A stretch of 64,000 nt of DNA, from positions 62,001-126,000 of the forward strand of contig JAEEWT010000009.1 of NCBI GenBank assembly GCA_016287755.1, written 5' to 3'. Shown here piece after piece: positions 23,361 to 33,659 of the stretch (the stretch's first letter is position 1; each line of letters starts with the position of its first letter). This DNA comes from Prevotella sp. (GTDB taxonomy: Bacteria; Bacteroidota; Bacteroidia; Bacteroidales; Bacteroidaceae). Made by a program: the position numbers and the translations under genes. The notes below the pieces were generated by a model that worked only from the letters and a program-made list of their open reading frames with translations, had not been told where the DNA came from and searched no databases.

Positions 23361-23969
23361 TTATCCTACCGCTTTGCGCAGCTTCTCGAAATGGCTGATC
23401 AGTTCCCGATAGTCCTGCTGGTTGTGGATATCGAACCGGTTCCAGAGGTCACCACAGATCACCACACCGCCGAACCCAAGGTCCTTGGCGTACTTGATGT
23501 TGTCGAGGTTCATGCCTCCTAATGCATAGACATGACGGTCGATGAGTCCTTTACGTGAAGCTTCCCTGAGCTGTTCCTCGGTGAAGGAACCCTCAGCGTC
23601 TTTTTCACTCTGACTGTGGAAGATGTACTTCAGGAAAACATATTCGGCCTTTTTCTTGGCCGCCTTCAGCTGGTCGATTTCCAGACAGGTACGTGAAAAA
23701 CGCCCGCGGTAGCCCTCGGGTACAGGATCTTCAGGATGTTCAATATGGATACCAGCCAGATGGTACTCACTTTTCAGGTAATAATGGTCGTGTACCGTGA
23801 TCTTGCGGTAGTAATCTTCAGGCAATAGGGAAAGCAGTCGCTCAGCATACATTGGGGAAGAGTCGGGCTTGTACAGGTGTAGGTTATCGAGCCCTTCCTC
23901 AAAGAGTGACGCGATGATTTTGTCTTCTTCCACAAAGAATGTGGGCTTTGTTATGAGAACGAGTTTCAT
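23361..23969 (-). CDS. Degenerate thiamine-phosphate-synthase-like (ThiE/TenI fold) protein
   Basis: This 202-residue protein follows the ThiE barrel pattern: LVLITKP, LHLYKP, ITVHDHYYL, GIHIEHPED, SRTCLE and YALGGMNLDNI. Several catalytic positions differ from true ThiE: the Asn of the usual ND pair is His, the HLG-x-x-D segment reads GIHIEHPED, and the THS-type loop reads SRTC. A separate function, or loss of catalysis, is likely. No thiamine genes or TPP riboswitch are near. It lies between nudC and prs. Confidence 0.7.
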   Translation of the reverse strand: MKLVLITKPTFFVEEDKIIASLFEEGLDNLHLYKPDSSPMYAERLLSLLPEDYYRKITVHDHYYLKSEYHLAGIHIEHPEDPVPEGYRGRFSRTCLEIDQLKAAKKKAEYVFLKYIFHSQSEKDAEGSFTEEQLREASRKGLIDRHVYALGGMNLDNIKYAKDLGFGGVVICGDLWNRFDIHNQQDYRELISHFEKLRKAVG

Positions 23970-24032
23970 TCGTCTTTCCTATTTGTCTGCAAAATTAGGA
24001 ATAATTTATGAGACATGCAATAATCTCATGGA

Positions 24033-24806
24033 TTATTTTTTGCTGTTCAGCCAGTTATCTATCAGCATGCGTGCTATGGAGAGTTTTTCCGGAATGTCGG
24101 GAAGGTTTTCTTTCTTGAACCAACCACCGGCCGAGAGCTCCGAGTGCTGCAAATGGATTTCACCATAGTCGTATTCTGCCTGGAATCCCACCATCAGACC
24201 GCAGGGATAGGGCCATGGCTGACTGCCGAAATAGCGGATGTTACGGATATGGATACCCGTCTCCTCTAAGGTTTCGCGTTCCACAGCCTGTTCCAGCGTC
24301 TCACCTGTTTCCACGAATCCTGCTACCAGTCCGAAGAAATCGCGCTGGAAGTTCTTCGCATGAACCAACAGTACTTCATCCCCTTTATGGATGAGTACGA
24401 TGACAGCCGTAGCTAACTGCGGCCATACCTCTTTCCCGCAGTGCTCGCAGCGTTTGGAAATCTCCGTGTGCATCTTCATGGGAGCTCCACAGACACCGCA
24501 GAACTGCGTGTTCATGTCCCAGTAGAGAATCTCCTGACACTTTCCTGCCTTGAGGTACAAGTCGCGGGGAATCTTGTTGAACGAGGCACGCAGTCCGCAC
24601 ATCTCGAACCTGGGATGATCCGTGACAGGCGCGTCGATGCGGAAGGTTTTCACCTCTGCATCCTCAAAAGGGGTGATATTATGTATGGTGTTCCAGGGTT
24701 TCACCTCCACGGGTGGCTCTTCACCATGGGGTATGGTATAGGTGCCGTCGGGAAGTTTCTCCAAAAGAAGATCGGTCTTACAGAAAACAAACCAATATCT
24801 GTTCAT
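24033..24806 (-). CDS. nudC: NAD+ diphosphatase (Nudix)
   Basis: The start is set at ATG 24806 (MNRYWFVF), 7 bases after the upstream gene; an in-frame ATG at 24824 would overlap it. The 257-residue protein has the zinc ribbon CGVC...CEHC, the Nudix box GFVETGETLEQAVERETLEE, and the NudC-specific SQPWPYP motif. It cleaves NAD(H) to NMN(H) and AMP and can remove NAD caps from RNA. Confidence 0.93.
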   Translation of the reverse strand: MNRYWFVFCKTDLLLEKLPDGTYTIPHGEEPPVEVKPWNTIHNITPFEDAEVKTFRIDAPVTDHPRFEMCGLRASFNKIPRDLYLKAGKCQEILYWDMNTQFCGVCGAPMKMHTEISKRCEHCGKEVWPQLATAVIVLIHKGDEVLLVHAKNFQRDFFGLVAGFVETGETLEQAVERETLEETGIHIRNIRYFGSQPWPYPCGLMVGFQAEYDYGEIHLQHSELSAGGWFKKENLPDIPEKLSIARMLIDNWLNSKK

Positions 24807-24813
24807 TGTAGTA

Positions 24814-26547
24814 TTATTCACCAAAGATTAAACGACGGTCGCGAGCAAGAGCAGGCTTGGTCCACTCCTCAGGAACAAACCGCCAGTTGTTGTTGGCCTG
24901 GGGTTCCAATACCCCTTGCTTCTCAATCTCTTTCGTCAGGTAGTACCGCTGGTCACGCTCGCTTCTGTAGATGATGCGGTTGTTCAGCTCATCATGCGGA
25001 ATACCAGCACCTTTCGTAAGCAGTTCACCACCGCCATTACCGCGGTAGCTGTTCAGTACCACCTTATAGGTCTTGTGCTCATCGAAGGGCTGTCCGTTAC
25101 TCATGCGAAGGATGCGCACCTTCTGTCCGTCGGGCTTGGTAACATCCACCTCATAGTCGATACCTGCCGCACTGTCGAAGTTAAACGCCAGGTTCTTGAA
25201 GCCGAACCGCTGTTGGTCGCCCCTGGCATCATCGTTGAGCAGCATGATATGGTCATCGGGCGAGGTCATCGTGTTCACCCACTGGTCATAACTCATCTCC
25301 AGATGCTTCCGCACCTCCTCACCTGTGAGGTTCATGACATAGATCTGATTCTCGTACTTATAGAGATTGAACATGTCGCTTACCTTCACATCACCAGCTT
25401 CAATCACTTCGTCAAAGGTGAGCGGAGCGTTGAAAGAGATGTCGGCACCGGTAATCTGCAACTGCAGGTTATGGATGAAATCACAGAAGGCACTGCTGCC
25501 GAAATAGCAGTCGCGGGTGTAGATGGCCTTCTTGAACACGCCGATCTTACGGTTGACGTAGTTATAGACACTATCTATATCTGCCTCGAAATGGTCCATG
25601 AACTGTTCGTCGATGGGGAGGTTAGCCACGCTGACCACCTGTCCTGTCACCTGCTTATCAAAGACCCGTCCATCTTTCATCGTAACCTTGATCTCGGCAT
25701 CGCTCACCATCAGAGCTACGCTCGACGGGTCGAGGCATACAACAATGCCTCCCTCGTCGTTGGTGATGATGTCCTGATGCTTCGTGTGGTCATGACCGTA
25801 GAGGATCAGATCGAACCCAGGTACTTCCTTGGCCACTCTCAGTGAGGCATCCTCTTCGTACTCATCGGTTGTTATACCTCCCTCTCTTCCTGAGTGGAAC
25901 AGACCGATGATGACATCTGCCTGCTCGTTTTTCTTCACATGGTTTACCCAATAGCGGGCGCAGGCTGTCATCTCCTCGAAGTGCAGACCGCTCCACAGAC
26001 TCTCTTGGAGCCAGTTGGGAATGGCAGGTGTGAGCATGCCAATGACCGCAATCCTTACTCCTTCGCGATCGAAGATGGCATAGGGTGGGAGATAGGGCTT
26101 ACCGGTTGCCGTGTCGATGATGTTGGCTCCCAACATCGGGCATTTCACTTCACGAATCCATTTGTCATAGACTGCATGTCCTGTCTCTATGTCGTGGTTG
26201 CCGATGGTCTCTGCATCGTATTTCAGGTAGTTCACTACCTTAGCCGCCACATTCTCCATCTCCGGCTTCACATAGTTGCAATAGTAACAGGTAGGCTGTC
26301 CTTGCAAGATGTCCCCATTGTCAAAGAGCAGGAGGTTCTCACCATAGATGGCCCTGAGGGAATCCACGTAGGTGGAAACGCGGGCCAGCGATCCTTTCTT
26401 GGGGGCGTTGTTGATGAAGTCGTACGGGAAGAAACACCCGTGGACATCACTGGTTTCAATTACCCTGATGGTAACATCTTTAGTCTGGGCCATAATAGAA
26501 AAATGAAACAGCCATGGCGCAAGGCACAACATGAACAGTCTTTTCAT
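24814..26547 (-). CDS. Exported 5'-nucleotidase / cyclic phosphodiesterase family protein
   Basis: This 577-residue protein has a signal peptide of about 20 residues. The metallophosphatase half carries SDVHG, FDNGDILQG, GNHDIETG, GLFHSGREG and YGHDHTKH, a full set of dimetal ligands. The second half (about 320-530) is the 5'-nucleotidase C-terminal substrate domain with NSYRGNGGG. It probably releases nucleosides from periplasmic nucleotides; UshA-type and CpdB-type activity cannot be told apart here. It lies in the secA-to-rlmH run. Confidence 0.9.
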   Translation of the reverse strand: MKRLFMLCLAPWLFHFSIMAQTKDVTIRVIETSDVHGCFFPYDFINNAPKKGSLARVSTYVDSLRAIYGENLLLFDNGDILQGQPTCYYCNYVKPEMENVAAKVVNYLKYDAETIGNHDIETGHAVYDKWIREVKCPMLGANIIDTATGKPYLPPYAIFDREGVRIAVIGMLTPAIPNWLQESLWSGLHFEEMTACARYWVNHVKKNEQADVIIGLFHSGREGGITTDEYEEDASLRVAKEVPGFDLILYGHDHTKHQDIITNDEGGIVVCLDPSSVALMVSDAEIKVTMKDGRVFDKQVTGQVVSVANLPIDEQFMDHFEADIDSVYNYVNRKIGVFKKAIYTRDCYFGSSAFCDFIHNLQLQITGADISFNAPLTFDEVIEAGDVKVSDMFNLYKYENQIYVMNLTGEEVRKHLEMSYDQWVNTMTSPDDHIMLLNDDARGDQQRFGFKNLAFNFDSAAGIDYEVDVTKPDGQKVRILRMSNGQPFDEHKTYKVVLNSYRGNGGGELLTKGAGIPHDELNNRIIYRSERDQRYYLTKEIEKQGVLEPQANNNWRFVPEEWTKPALARDRRLIFGE

Positions 26548-26565
26548 AAGGATATGTGTAAGGGG

Positions 26566-27321
26566 TTAATTGTCGTCGCGGTCGAAGTACTCTTCCAGTT
26601 CCTTCTCAGCACTGCCGTTCTCGTTCTGCAGGTCGCGTATGATAACACCTTGCTCCAGCAGGGCAATGCGTGGACACACATCCACGGTGTGTGCCAGGTT
26701 ATGACTACTGATCAGAATGGTAGAGCCCGTTTCCTGGTTATACTCCTTCAACTTGTGCTTCAGGATGTTCTGACTCGACGGATCGAGGAAGTTGAAGGGC
26801 TCATCAAGGATTACGAGCTTCGGCTTGTTCAGCAAGGTGGAGATGATACCCACCTTCTGCTTGTTTCCTGCGGAGAGGTTACGGATGAGTTTCTTCTGTC
26901 CCAGCACTTCTCCTCCCATGAAATGCTCGAAATCCTTCAACCGCTCGTCCACCTGCTCTTTCGACATACCGTTCACCTTTCCCACGAAATAGAAATACTC
27001 CTCGGGGGTGAGGAAGTCGATCAGGAAACCTTCGTCGATATACGCGCCGGTATATTTCTTCCACTCTTCGCTGTTGACCGGATTGATGGTGATTTCTTCG
27101 CCAACCTCACCGGTCTCGGACGTCTGTGCAGGAAGGGTTATCATCACCTGTCCATTGTCAGCTTTCAGCAGATCGAGGATCAGACGGAAGAAGGTGGTCT
27201 TACCCGCACCGTTGTTTCCTACAAGTCCTAACAAGTCACCCTTTTGAATGGTGAACTGCTGAATGTCAACGGCAGTCTTCTCACCAAACGTTTTTTTCAG
27301 ATTAGATACTTCGATTTTCAT
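26566..27321 (-). CDS. ABC transporter ATP-binding protein
   Basis: ATG 27321 (MKIEVSNLKKTFGE) is chosen because the longer frame overlaps the secA stop. This 251-residue ATPase has Walker A GNNGAGKTT, the signature LSAGNKQK (a variant of LSGGQ common in CcmA-type exporters), Walker B LVILDEP and a late H-loop ISSHN. No membrane permease lies next to it, so its partner is encoded elsewhere. It begins 11 bases after secA. Confidence 0.9.
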   Translation of the reverse strand: MKIEVSNLKKTFGEKTAVDIQQFTIQKGDLLGLVGNNGAGKTTFFRLILDLLKADNGQVMITLPAQTSETGEVGEEITINPVNSEEWKKYTGAYIDEGFLIDFLTPEEYFYFVGKVNGMSKEQVDERLKDFEHFMGGEVLGQKKLIRNLSAGNKQKVGIISTLLNKPKLVILDEPFNFLDPSSQNILKHKLKEYNQETGSTILISSHNLAHTVDVCPRIALLEQGVIIRDLQNENGSAEKELEEYFDRDDN

Positions 27322-27332
27322 GTCTTGATGGT

Positions 27333-30300
27333 TTATACGATTCCACGACCGTGGCATTTCTTGAATTTCTTACCGCTTCCGCAGGGACAGGGATCATTCG
27401 GTCCGGGCATCTTGTCCTTGCGGATGGGGACGCGGTTCACCTGCTGGGCGGTCTCACGGGTGTCATGCTGAGCGGCAGCCTGCTGGTTGCGGTCAACCAT
27501 CTGCTCCTCCTGGATATCGGCCTTCTGCTCGTTATAACGTCTGGAGTGCTGTTCAGGAGCAGCCTCACGTACCTCATCCTGCTGGATCTCAGGAATCTGT
27601 CCGCGCATCAGGATGCTGGCAATCTTGTTGTTCATCTCATCCACCATATCGTCAAACAGCTTGGCACTCTCCAGTTTGAAGATCACCAACGGGTCTTTCT
27701 GCTCGTAGCTGGCGTTCTGTACGCTATGACGGAGCTCATCGAGGGCACGGAGGTTCTCTTTCCAGCAGTCGTCAATGATATGCAGCAGGATACTCTTCTC
27801 GAACTGCTTCACCACGCTCTTGCTCTCTGTGTCGTATGCTTCCTTCAGGTCGCAGGCGATATTGTACATCCGCTTGCCGTCGGTAACGGGAACCATGATG
27901 CGCTCATATTGTGAGCCCTGATTCTCATATACTTGTTTGATGACCGGGTTAGCCACGGCCTGAATACGGTCGGTCTTGCGCTTGAAAGCCTCCATAGCCA
28001 GCTGGAAGGCGTTCTCTTCGAGGTTCTCACGCGGTTCCTCGATGAACTGCTGACTGCTGAACGGGCATTCCATGGCAAGGATCTTCAGGAACTCTTCCTT
28101 GCATCCTTCATAGTCGTTGGTCTCGATGATGTTCACCACACGGTCCCAGATGATGTTTGCGATATCCATACCGATACGCTCACCCATCAAGGCGTGACGG
28201 CGCTTCTCATAAACAACGGTACGCTGCTTGTTCATCACATCATCGTACTCCAACAGACGCTTACGGATACCGAAGTTGTTCTCCTCCACCTTCTTCTGGG
28301 CACGCTCGATACTCTTGGTCATCATACCGCTCTCGATACGCTCACCGTCCTCAACACCCAGACGGTCCATCACCTTGGCGATACGTTCACTACCGAAGAG
28401 TCGCATCAGTTTATCCTCAAGAGAAACGTAGAATACAGAACTACCGGGGTCTCCCTGACGACCGGAACGGCCTCGCAGCTGACGGTCGACACGACGACTT
28501 TCGTGACGCTCTGTACCGATGATGGCCAGACCGCCTGCTGCCTTCACCTCAGGAGAAAGCTTGATATCGGTACCACGACCAGCCATGTTGGTGGCGATGG
28601 TTACAGCACCCTTACCATCGATGCTCTGTCCGGCATTAGCCACGATATCGGCCTCCTTCTGGTGCAGTTTAGCGTTCAGCACCTGATGGGGGATATGACG
28701 CAGGTTCAGCATACGTGAGAGCAATTCTGAGATCTCCACAGAGGTGGTACCTACCAGGGTCGGACGACCCGCGTTGCGCATCTCCTCGATCTCCTCGATC
28801 ACGGCATTGTATTTCTCACGAGCCGTCTTATAGATACGGTCGTCTTGGTCGTTACGGATTACCGGACGGTTGGTGGGAATCTCCACCACATCCAGTTTGT
28901 AGATATCCCAGAACTCTCCAGCTTCCGTTGAGGCTGTACCGGTCATACCAGCCAACTTGTGATACATACGGAAGTAGTTCTGCAAGGTGATGGTGGCGAA
29001 AGTCTGTGTGGCCTCCTTCACCTTCACATGCTCCTTGGCCTCAATAGCCTGGTGCAGACCATCGCTCCACTGACGACCTTCCATGATACGTCCTGTCTGC
29101 TCATCCACGATCTTCACCTCACCGTCCATCACAACATATTCATCATCCTTGTTGAACATGGTGTATGCCTTGAGCAACTGCTGCAAGGTATGGACACGCT
29201 CACTCTGTACACCGTAGTGAGAGAGTAGGTCGTCCTTCTTCTGGATACGCTCCTCTTCGCTGAGGTTCTCGTTCTCCAAGGCCGACAGCTCTGTGGTGAT
29301 ATCGGGCAGCACGAACAACTGGTCGTTGTTCACCTGTTTGGAGAGCCATGCCGTACCCTTATCGGTCAGATCGCAGGAGTTCAGTTTCTCATCCACCACG
29401 AAATACAGGGGCTCGATGGCCTCAGGCATTCTGCGGTTGTTGTTCTCCATATAGATCTCCTCTGTGCGGAGCATACCGCTCTTGATACCGTCTTCAGAGA
29501 GGAACTTGATGAGCGGTTTGTTCTTGGGGAGTGATTTATGTGAACGGTACAGACTCAGGAAACCCTCGTCGAGCAGCTCCTGTGCCTCCTTCTTCTTGCC
29601 TTCTTCCATCAATTTGGTTCCTTCGGCAATCTTCTGCTTGGCATCGGCCAGGAACTGGGTAGCCAGCTGTCGCTGTACGCCTACGAGTTTTTCCACGAGG
29701 GGCTGATACTCCTCGAACATCTGGTCGTCACCATTGGGTACAGGACCAGAGATGATCAACGGCGTACGGGCATCGTCGATTAACACGGAGTCGACCTCGT
29801 CGACGATGGCGTAGTTGTGTCGGCGCTGCACCAGGTCGGCTGGTGAGATAGCCATGTTGTCACGCAGATAGTCGAAACCGAACTCATTGTTCGTACCGAA
29901 GGTGATATCTGCCTGATAAGCCTTGCGGCGTTCCGGAGAGTTAGGACGGTGCTTGTCGATACAGTCAACACTCAGTCCGTTGAACATATAAAGCGGTCCC
30001 ATCCACTCGGAGTCACGCTTGGCCAGGTAGTCGTTCACGGTCACCACATGCACACCGTTACCAGTGAGCGCATTCAGGAATACGGGCAGGGTAGCCACGA
30101 GGGTCTTACCTTCACCCGTTGCCATCTCGGCGATCTTTCCCTGATGGAGCACCTCACCACCGAAGAGCTGAACGTCGTAGTGGATCATCTCCCACTTCAG
30201 GTCGTTACCTCCTGCGGTCCAGTGGTTATGGTAGATAGCCTTGTCACCGTCGATGGTGATGAAGTCCTTGGCAGGATCACCAGCCAGCTCACGGTCGAAA

Positions 30301-30698
30301 TCTGTGGCAGTGACAATGGTCTCCTCGTTCTCTGCGAAACGACGTGCTGTCTCCTTCACGATACTGAAGGCTACCGGCATCACCTCGTCAAGTGCCTTCT
30401 CATAGATCTCCAAGGCCTCTTTATCGAGCTTGTCTATTTCGTTGAAGATCACCTCACGCTCATCAATCGGCGTGTCCTCGATCTTCGCTTTCAGTGCATC
30501 GATCTGTTCCTTCTGCTCTTTGGCCGAATCTTGTACATACTTCTGAATCTCCTTGGTCTTGGCACGGAGCTCATCGTTGCTCAGTGCCTGTACCTCAGGA
30601 TAGGCTGCCTTCACCTTCTCTACGAGCGGCTGAATCAGCTTCATGTCACGTGTTGACTTGTCGCCAAACAATGACTTTAAGAAATTATTAATTCCCAT
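27333..30698 (-). CDS. secA: Protein translocase ATPase SecA
   Basis: This 1121-residue protein is longer than the E. coli form because of inserts typical of Bacteroidota (about residues 330-420). Visible parts are Walker A in MATGEGKT, the [19 protein letters not shown] helicase motif, [14 protein letters not shown], the [12 protein letters not shown] motif, [11 protein letters not shown], and the C-terminal zinc tail [15 protein letters not shown]. It drives Sec-dependent export. It heads the long leftward run. A TAACTTTG box is at 30739-30746. Confidence 0.97.
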   Translation of the reverse strand: MGINNFLKSLFGDKSTRDMKLIQPLVEKVKAAYPEVQALSNDELRAKTKEIQKYVQDSAKEQKEQIDALKAKIEDTPIDEREVIFNEIDKLDKEALEIYEKALDEVMPVAFSIVKETARRFAENEETIVTATDFDRELAGDPAKDFITIDGDKAIYHNHWTAGGNDLKWEMIHYDVQLFGGEVLHQGKIAEMATGEGKTLVATLPVFLNALTGNGVHVVTVNDYLAKRDSEWMGPLYMFNGLSVDCIDKHRPNSPERRKAYQADITFGTNNEFGFDYLRDNMAISPADLVQRRHNYAIVDEVDSVLIDDARTPLIISGPVPNGDDQMFEEYQPLVEKLVGVQRQLATQFLADAKQKIAEGTKLMEEGKKKEAQELLDEGFLSLYRSHKSLPKNKPLIKFLSEDGIKSGMLRTEEIYMENNNRRMPEAIEPLYFVVDEKLNSCDLTDKGTAWLSKQVNNDQLFVLPDITTELSALENENLSEEERIQKKDDLLSHYGVQSERVHTLQQLLKAYTMFNKDDEYVVMDGEVKIVDEQTGRIMEGRQWSDGLHQAIEAKEHVKVKEATQTFATITLQNYFRMYHKLAGMTGTASTEAGEFWDIYKLDVVEIPTNRPVIRNDQDDRIYKTAREKYNAVIEEIEEMRNAGRPTLVGTTSVEISELLSRMLNLRHIPHQVLNAKLHQKEADIVANAGQSIDGKGAVTIATNMAGRGTDIKLSPEVKAAGGLAIIGTERHESRRVDRQLRGRSGRQGDPGSSVFYVSLEDKLMRLFGSERIAKVMDRLGVEDGERIESGMMTKSIERAQKKVEENNFGIRKRLLEYDDVMNKQRTVVYEKRRHALMGERIGMDIANIIWDRVVNIIETNDYEGCKEEFLKILAMECPFSSQQFIEEPRENLEENAFQLAMEAFKRKTDRIQAVANPVIKQVYENQGSQYERIMVPVTDGKRMYNIACDLKEAYDTESKSVVKQFEKSILLHIIDDCWKENLRALDELRHSVQNASYEQKDPLVIFKLESAKLFDDMVDEMNNKIASILMRGQIPEIQQDEVREAAPEQHSRRYNEQKADIQEEQMVDRNQQAAAQHDTRETAQQVNRVPIRKDKMPGPNDPCPCGSGKKFKKCHGRGIV

Positions 30699-30738
30699 TT
30701 TTATATTATATTATTTTTTATCTTAATGAATGAGTGTG

Positions 30739-30746
30739 CAAAGTTA
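30739..30746 (-). promoter_or_regulatory. Bacteroidota -7 box for secA
   Basis: CAAAGTTA on the plus strand equals TAACTTTG on the minus strand, 40 bases before the secA start codon. Confidence 0.55.
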
Positions 30747-30816
30747 CGAAAAGTTGAGTGCATAACAAAACAAATTTTGTTTTTTTTATGCTGAGACGGA
30801 GTAACTTGCTGTTGAT

Positions 30817-32265
30817 TTATTGAAGGGGTAGGACGGCACACGCATTTGGTGCACGGATATGGATACTCTTGGCAATCGTTGGCGCAATACGGTCAACGGT
30901 TACTGTCGTAGAGATTTTCTGTGCAGGAATACCTGCTCCATAAATAATGATTGGGAAAGCGATATTCCTCAGACTGGTCTGATTGATTTCTTGAGTGTCT
31001 TCGTTATACACCTGCCATCCGGGAACGGTCTCCACCAGCAGGTTCCCGCCGACACTGGCATGATAGCCGTTGCGGATCTTTTGTGTATCGCCTTGTCCGG
31101 ATCGCAAAAGACTCTCACTGGTGAAAACATTCAAAACCCCGTCGCATTGCAAGAGGAACGACTGTGATTCAGCGAGGATCTCACTCAGTTTCAGTCGTTT
31201 CTGCTCGATGAGTTTCAGGTTCAGGTAGATATGATTCCTGCTACAGCCTTCCACATATTTGTCGCTGCCATGAAGGGCACCGAGATACATGTTCAGCAGG
31301 TTGGCTGTCCGGTTGATATAGAAGGTACCTGCAGGAACACCATAATGACGGTAGTCGTCTATAGGCTCTTCTACATATCCTGTACCGGTGAGGTAGAATG
31401 TGACATTGGGGGAACCGACCTTACTCTCGATGGTTGCTACAAGATCAGCCAGCTGACGGTCGAGATTCATGTAGGTCTGGGCCATACTGCTCTGCCAGTC
31501 AGTAGCTTTCTTTCCAGACAGATCTGGACCGGCATCCAGTGTGATGTTCAGCATGTCGGTCACATTGTCTGTGCCCATGCCCGTCTTTTCAATGCAAAGG
31601 ACAGCCAGGTTGGTCAGATCTGTCAGTTCCTGAAACTCGGTCTTCTTTTTCTTACTGCCTTCTGTCGTATTATATTCAGCAAGCCAAGCGGGCGTCTTCT
31701 TCAGATAATAGCTTGAGCTGCACCAGTTCTGGGTATAGGTGTCTTTCCATAATGCCCCATCCGCTGCATGTCCGGCCGACAAAATGGCAGCATCTTTCTC
31801 TTGGGCAATGGCATAGACAATGGCCTTCCCTGCCGTAGATACCTTTAATTCATCGCCGATAGTGGATGTCAGAAGGTTCTTGGGGGAAGCCTTGTCGGTG
31901 GTAAAGACACCACTGTACTGCTGATCATCCGTGCATCCGGTCAGTCGCAGACTGTTTCTGTCAAGCCATCTTGTTCCGATGATTCCGTGGTAGAAAGGTG
32001 ATGAGCCAGTAGCTATGGTGGCGATGGCTGATGCACGATCAGTAGGCGAGAACGGGTATTCCGCGTTCTCGTATACCTTTCCTTTGTCAAGGAGTTTCTT
32101 AAACCCTTCTGTCCCGAAATAAGGAGCGAAGACTTCTATATAGTCGGTGCTCAACTGGTCAATGGCAATATTCACAACGAGTCGTGGGACTTGCTGTGCA
32201 ACCTGTGCCTGTACCGCTGATGCGATAAGGATGAGCAGGGCCGATGTGAAGGGTCGTTTATTCAC
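30817..32265 (-). CDS. PafA-like alkaline-phosphatase-superfamily protein, probably catalytically dead
   Basis: This 482-residue exported protein has a signal peptide of about 20 residues. It follows the PafA pattern closely (PRLVVNIAIDQLSTDY, YHGIIGTRWLDR, SAGHAADGALWKD, YGAGIP). The catalytic set is nearly gone: the nucleophile Thr position in PTDRASAIAT is Arg77, the Asn of GNDWYD is Thr98, the Lys/Arg pair before AGHAAD is Glu156/Asp158, TADH reads TGTG (293-296), and the His before the final FYG segment is Ala. Asp36 remains. It overlaps the Lnb-like gene by 8 bases, so the two are coupled. A binding or accessory role is inferred. Confidence 0.8.
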   Translation of the reverse strand: MNKRPFTSALLILIASAVQAQVAQQVPRLVVNIAIDQLSTDYIEVFAPYFGTEGFKKLLDKGKVYENAEYPFSPTDRASAIATIATGSSPFYHGIIGTRWLDRNSLRLTGCTDDQQYSGVFTTDKASPKNLLTSTIGDELKVSTAGKAIVYAIAQEKDAAILSAGHAADGALWKDTYTQNWCSSSYYLKKTPAWLAEYNTTEGSKKKKTEFQELTDLTNLAVLCIEKTGMGTDNVTDMLNITLDAGPDLSGKKATDWQSSMAQTYMNLDRQLADLVATIESKVGSPNVTFYLTGTGYVEEPIDDYRHYGVPAGTFYINRTANLLNMYLGALHGSDKYVEGCSRNHIYLNLKLIEQKRLKLSEILAESQSFLLQCDGVLNVFTSESLLRSGQGDTQKIRNGYHASVGGNLLVETVPGWQVYNEDTQEINQTSLRNIAFPIIIYGAGIPAQKISTTVTVDRIAPTIAKSIHIRAPNACAVLPLQ

Positions 32266-33478
32266 TTACAGATGGTCTTGTCGTATATTTTCGCTGGCGC
32301 AATAAGCACCACACGTTTCTTATTAGCAAAGATGATGCCAGAAGGAAGATGCCCTCGGCATAGTGCTGCCATATTCCCCCAATGAAGAACAGACAGATCA
32401 GGATGATCCACCCCGCATACTGCCGGTCGGGTAACCTCTTCCTGGCACGTCTTATCATTCTCCAGATAAAGAAAAGGGGTAGGGGGTTCAGTAACAACAG
32501 CAGTAGATTAACCCGTACTGTTGGATGCTGCGAGAACAGCATCAGGAACAGAACGATGCCTGCCAAGCCGCACAAGATCATCAGCAGGGCGTCATAACCC
32601 CACAAAACCTTTTTTGTATAGGCTTCCAGTAAGGTGATGAGCACTGTAATAGCCAGCACGATGAGGAAAACATCCTTGGGCGATAGGGGGAAGTCCTTCC
32701 AGGCATCCTGTGTTCCCTCGGGTACGACGATCTCCTCGCGCAAGACAAGCGGTCGGTTACTGCCATCCTGTCCTACAATCATGGCATGACGGAAGTCGTC
32801 CATGGCATTTGCCGGCAGGAACTGATGCTCGCGAAGGGTGGTCTTACAGTCGGCTTTTACCCCAAGTAGCATGTCATTACCGAAGCGGTTCCAAGGGTGG
32901 TGTAGCAGGCAGCCGTGAACCATCTCGCGGAACGACGGGTATTTCTGCTGTTCTCCCTCGAACACCACATGGGCATCTGCCAGGTGGGTAGTCAGCATAT
33001 CCACAGCCCGTGTGGTACAATTGTCGTAGAAGTAATTGTATCTATACACGCTGTTCTCGGGCATATAGTTGATGTTGACAGCCTTGACGATGTTCCATTT
33101 CTCCTCGTTTGTAAGGTTCAAAACCTGTTGCGTCACACTACTTCCGTAGTAGCGGTACTGTCGGCAGAAGGATTCAAACGGTTCAATGCCCATTTCATAG
33201 TCGGTCAGCCCAAAGACAAATCGTAATACGAAATGGGGTTTTTCGAAAGAGAACAACCCGTAATTAACAGCCAAGTCCTCACCGTTCCGTAGGTCGTTGA
33301 TGCGAATGGCGGTATGACCGTACAGACTGTAAATCGCTTCGTGGGGGGAGCAAGTGAGCAGACTGATTTCTACTGAATCCATTCTGTTAATCATCATGGA
33401 ATCAGTATTTTGCGCCTTTGCGTTCAAGGATAGCACAAAGACGGTGACAAGAGATAATAGTTGATAAAATCTTTTCAC
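32258..33478 (-). CDS. lnb: Lnb-type lipoprotein N-acyltransferase (DUF4105) candidate
   Basis: This 406-residue protein has a signal peptide or first helix, a periplasmic DUF4105 domain (about 30-240) and five to six transmembrane helices (about 250-395). The domain holds CSPHEAIYSLYGHTAIRI, NYGLFSF and YNYFYDNCTTR, whose conserved His and Cys residues are the likely catalytic ones. This domain architecture is that of Lnb, the Bacteroides enzyme that N-acylates lipoproteins in place of Lnt; equivalence here is by family, not proven. Promoter TACCTTTG is at 33483-33490. The downstream gene overlaps its end. Confidence 0.75.
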   Translation of the reverse strand: MKRFYQLLSLVTVFVLSLNAKAQNTDSMMINRMDSVEISLLTCSPHEAIYSLYGHTAIRINDLRNGEDLAVNYGLFSFEKPHFVLRFVFGLTDYEMGIEPFESFCRQYRYYGSSVTQQVLNLTNEEKWNIVKAVNINYMPENSVYRYNYFYDNCTTRAVDMLTTHLADAHVVFEGEQQKYPSFREMVHGCLLHHPWNRFGNDMLLGVKADCKTTLREHQFLPANAMDDFRHAMIVGQDGSNRPLVLREEIVVPEGTQDAWKDFPLSPKDVFLIVLAITVLITLLEAYTKKVLWGYDALLMILCGLAGIVLFLMLFSQHPTVRVNLLLLLLNPLPLFFIWRMIRRARKRLPDRQYAGWIILICLFFIGGIWQHYAEGIFLLASSLLIRNVWCLLRQRKYTTRPSVSE

Positions 33479-33482
33479 GTCG

Positions 33483-33490
33483 CAAAGGTA
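33483..33490 (-). promoter_or_regulatory. Bacteroidota -7 box for the lnb unit
   Basis: CAAAGGTA on the plus strand equals TACCTTTG on the minus strand. It is only 5 bases before the annotated start, so the leader would be very short or translation starts at a downstream codon. Confidence 0.5.
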
Positions 33491-33617
33491 CTTATTTATT
33501 CTTATTCCACCAAATTTTCATCGAAAAACCCTTTGTAAACAGCATGTACATAGTATTAAAATAGGTGAATATTGTTTATATTCCCTACAAGAGTGCGGTC
33601 GTTTCGTTTTTTTTCCT

Positions 33618-33625
33618 TATCTTTG
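33618..33625 (+). promoter_or_regulatory. Bacteroidota -7 box for the 33660 envelope run
   Basis: TATCTTTG lies 35 bases before the ATG of the beta-barrel gene. Confidence 0.65.
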
Positions 33626-33659
33626 CACGCTAATAATTCATAGAAGATTCGAACAGGTC

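Noticed and set aside
23970..24032. TPP riboswitch before the thiE-like gene
   Set aside because: The 63-base gap is too short and lacks the conserved THI-element sequence.
24916..27231. Long rightward frames of 309 and 445 codons
   Set aside because: They lie antisense to the 5'-nucleotidase and ABC ATPase genes, have no recognisable domains, and mirror the codon bias of the real genes.
30760..30791. Hairpin between the PafA-like gene and secA
   Set aside because: The AT-rich inverted repeat lacks a proper T-run after it on the minus strand, so it cannot be called a terminator with confidence.
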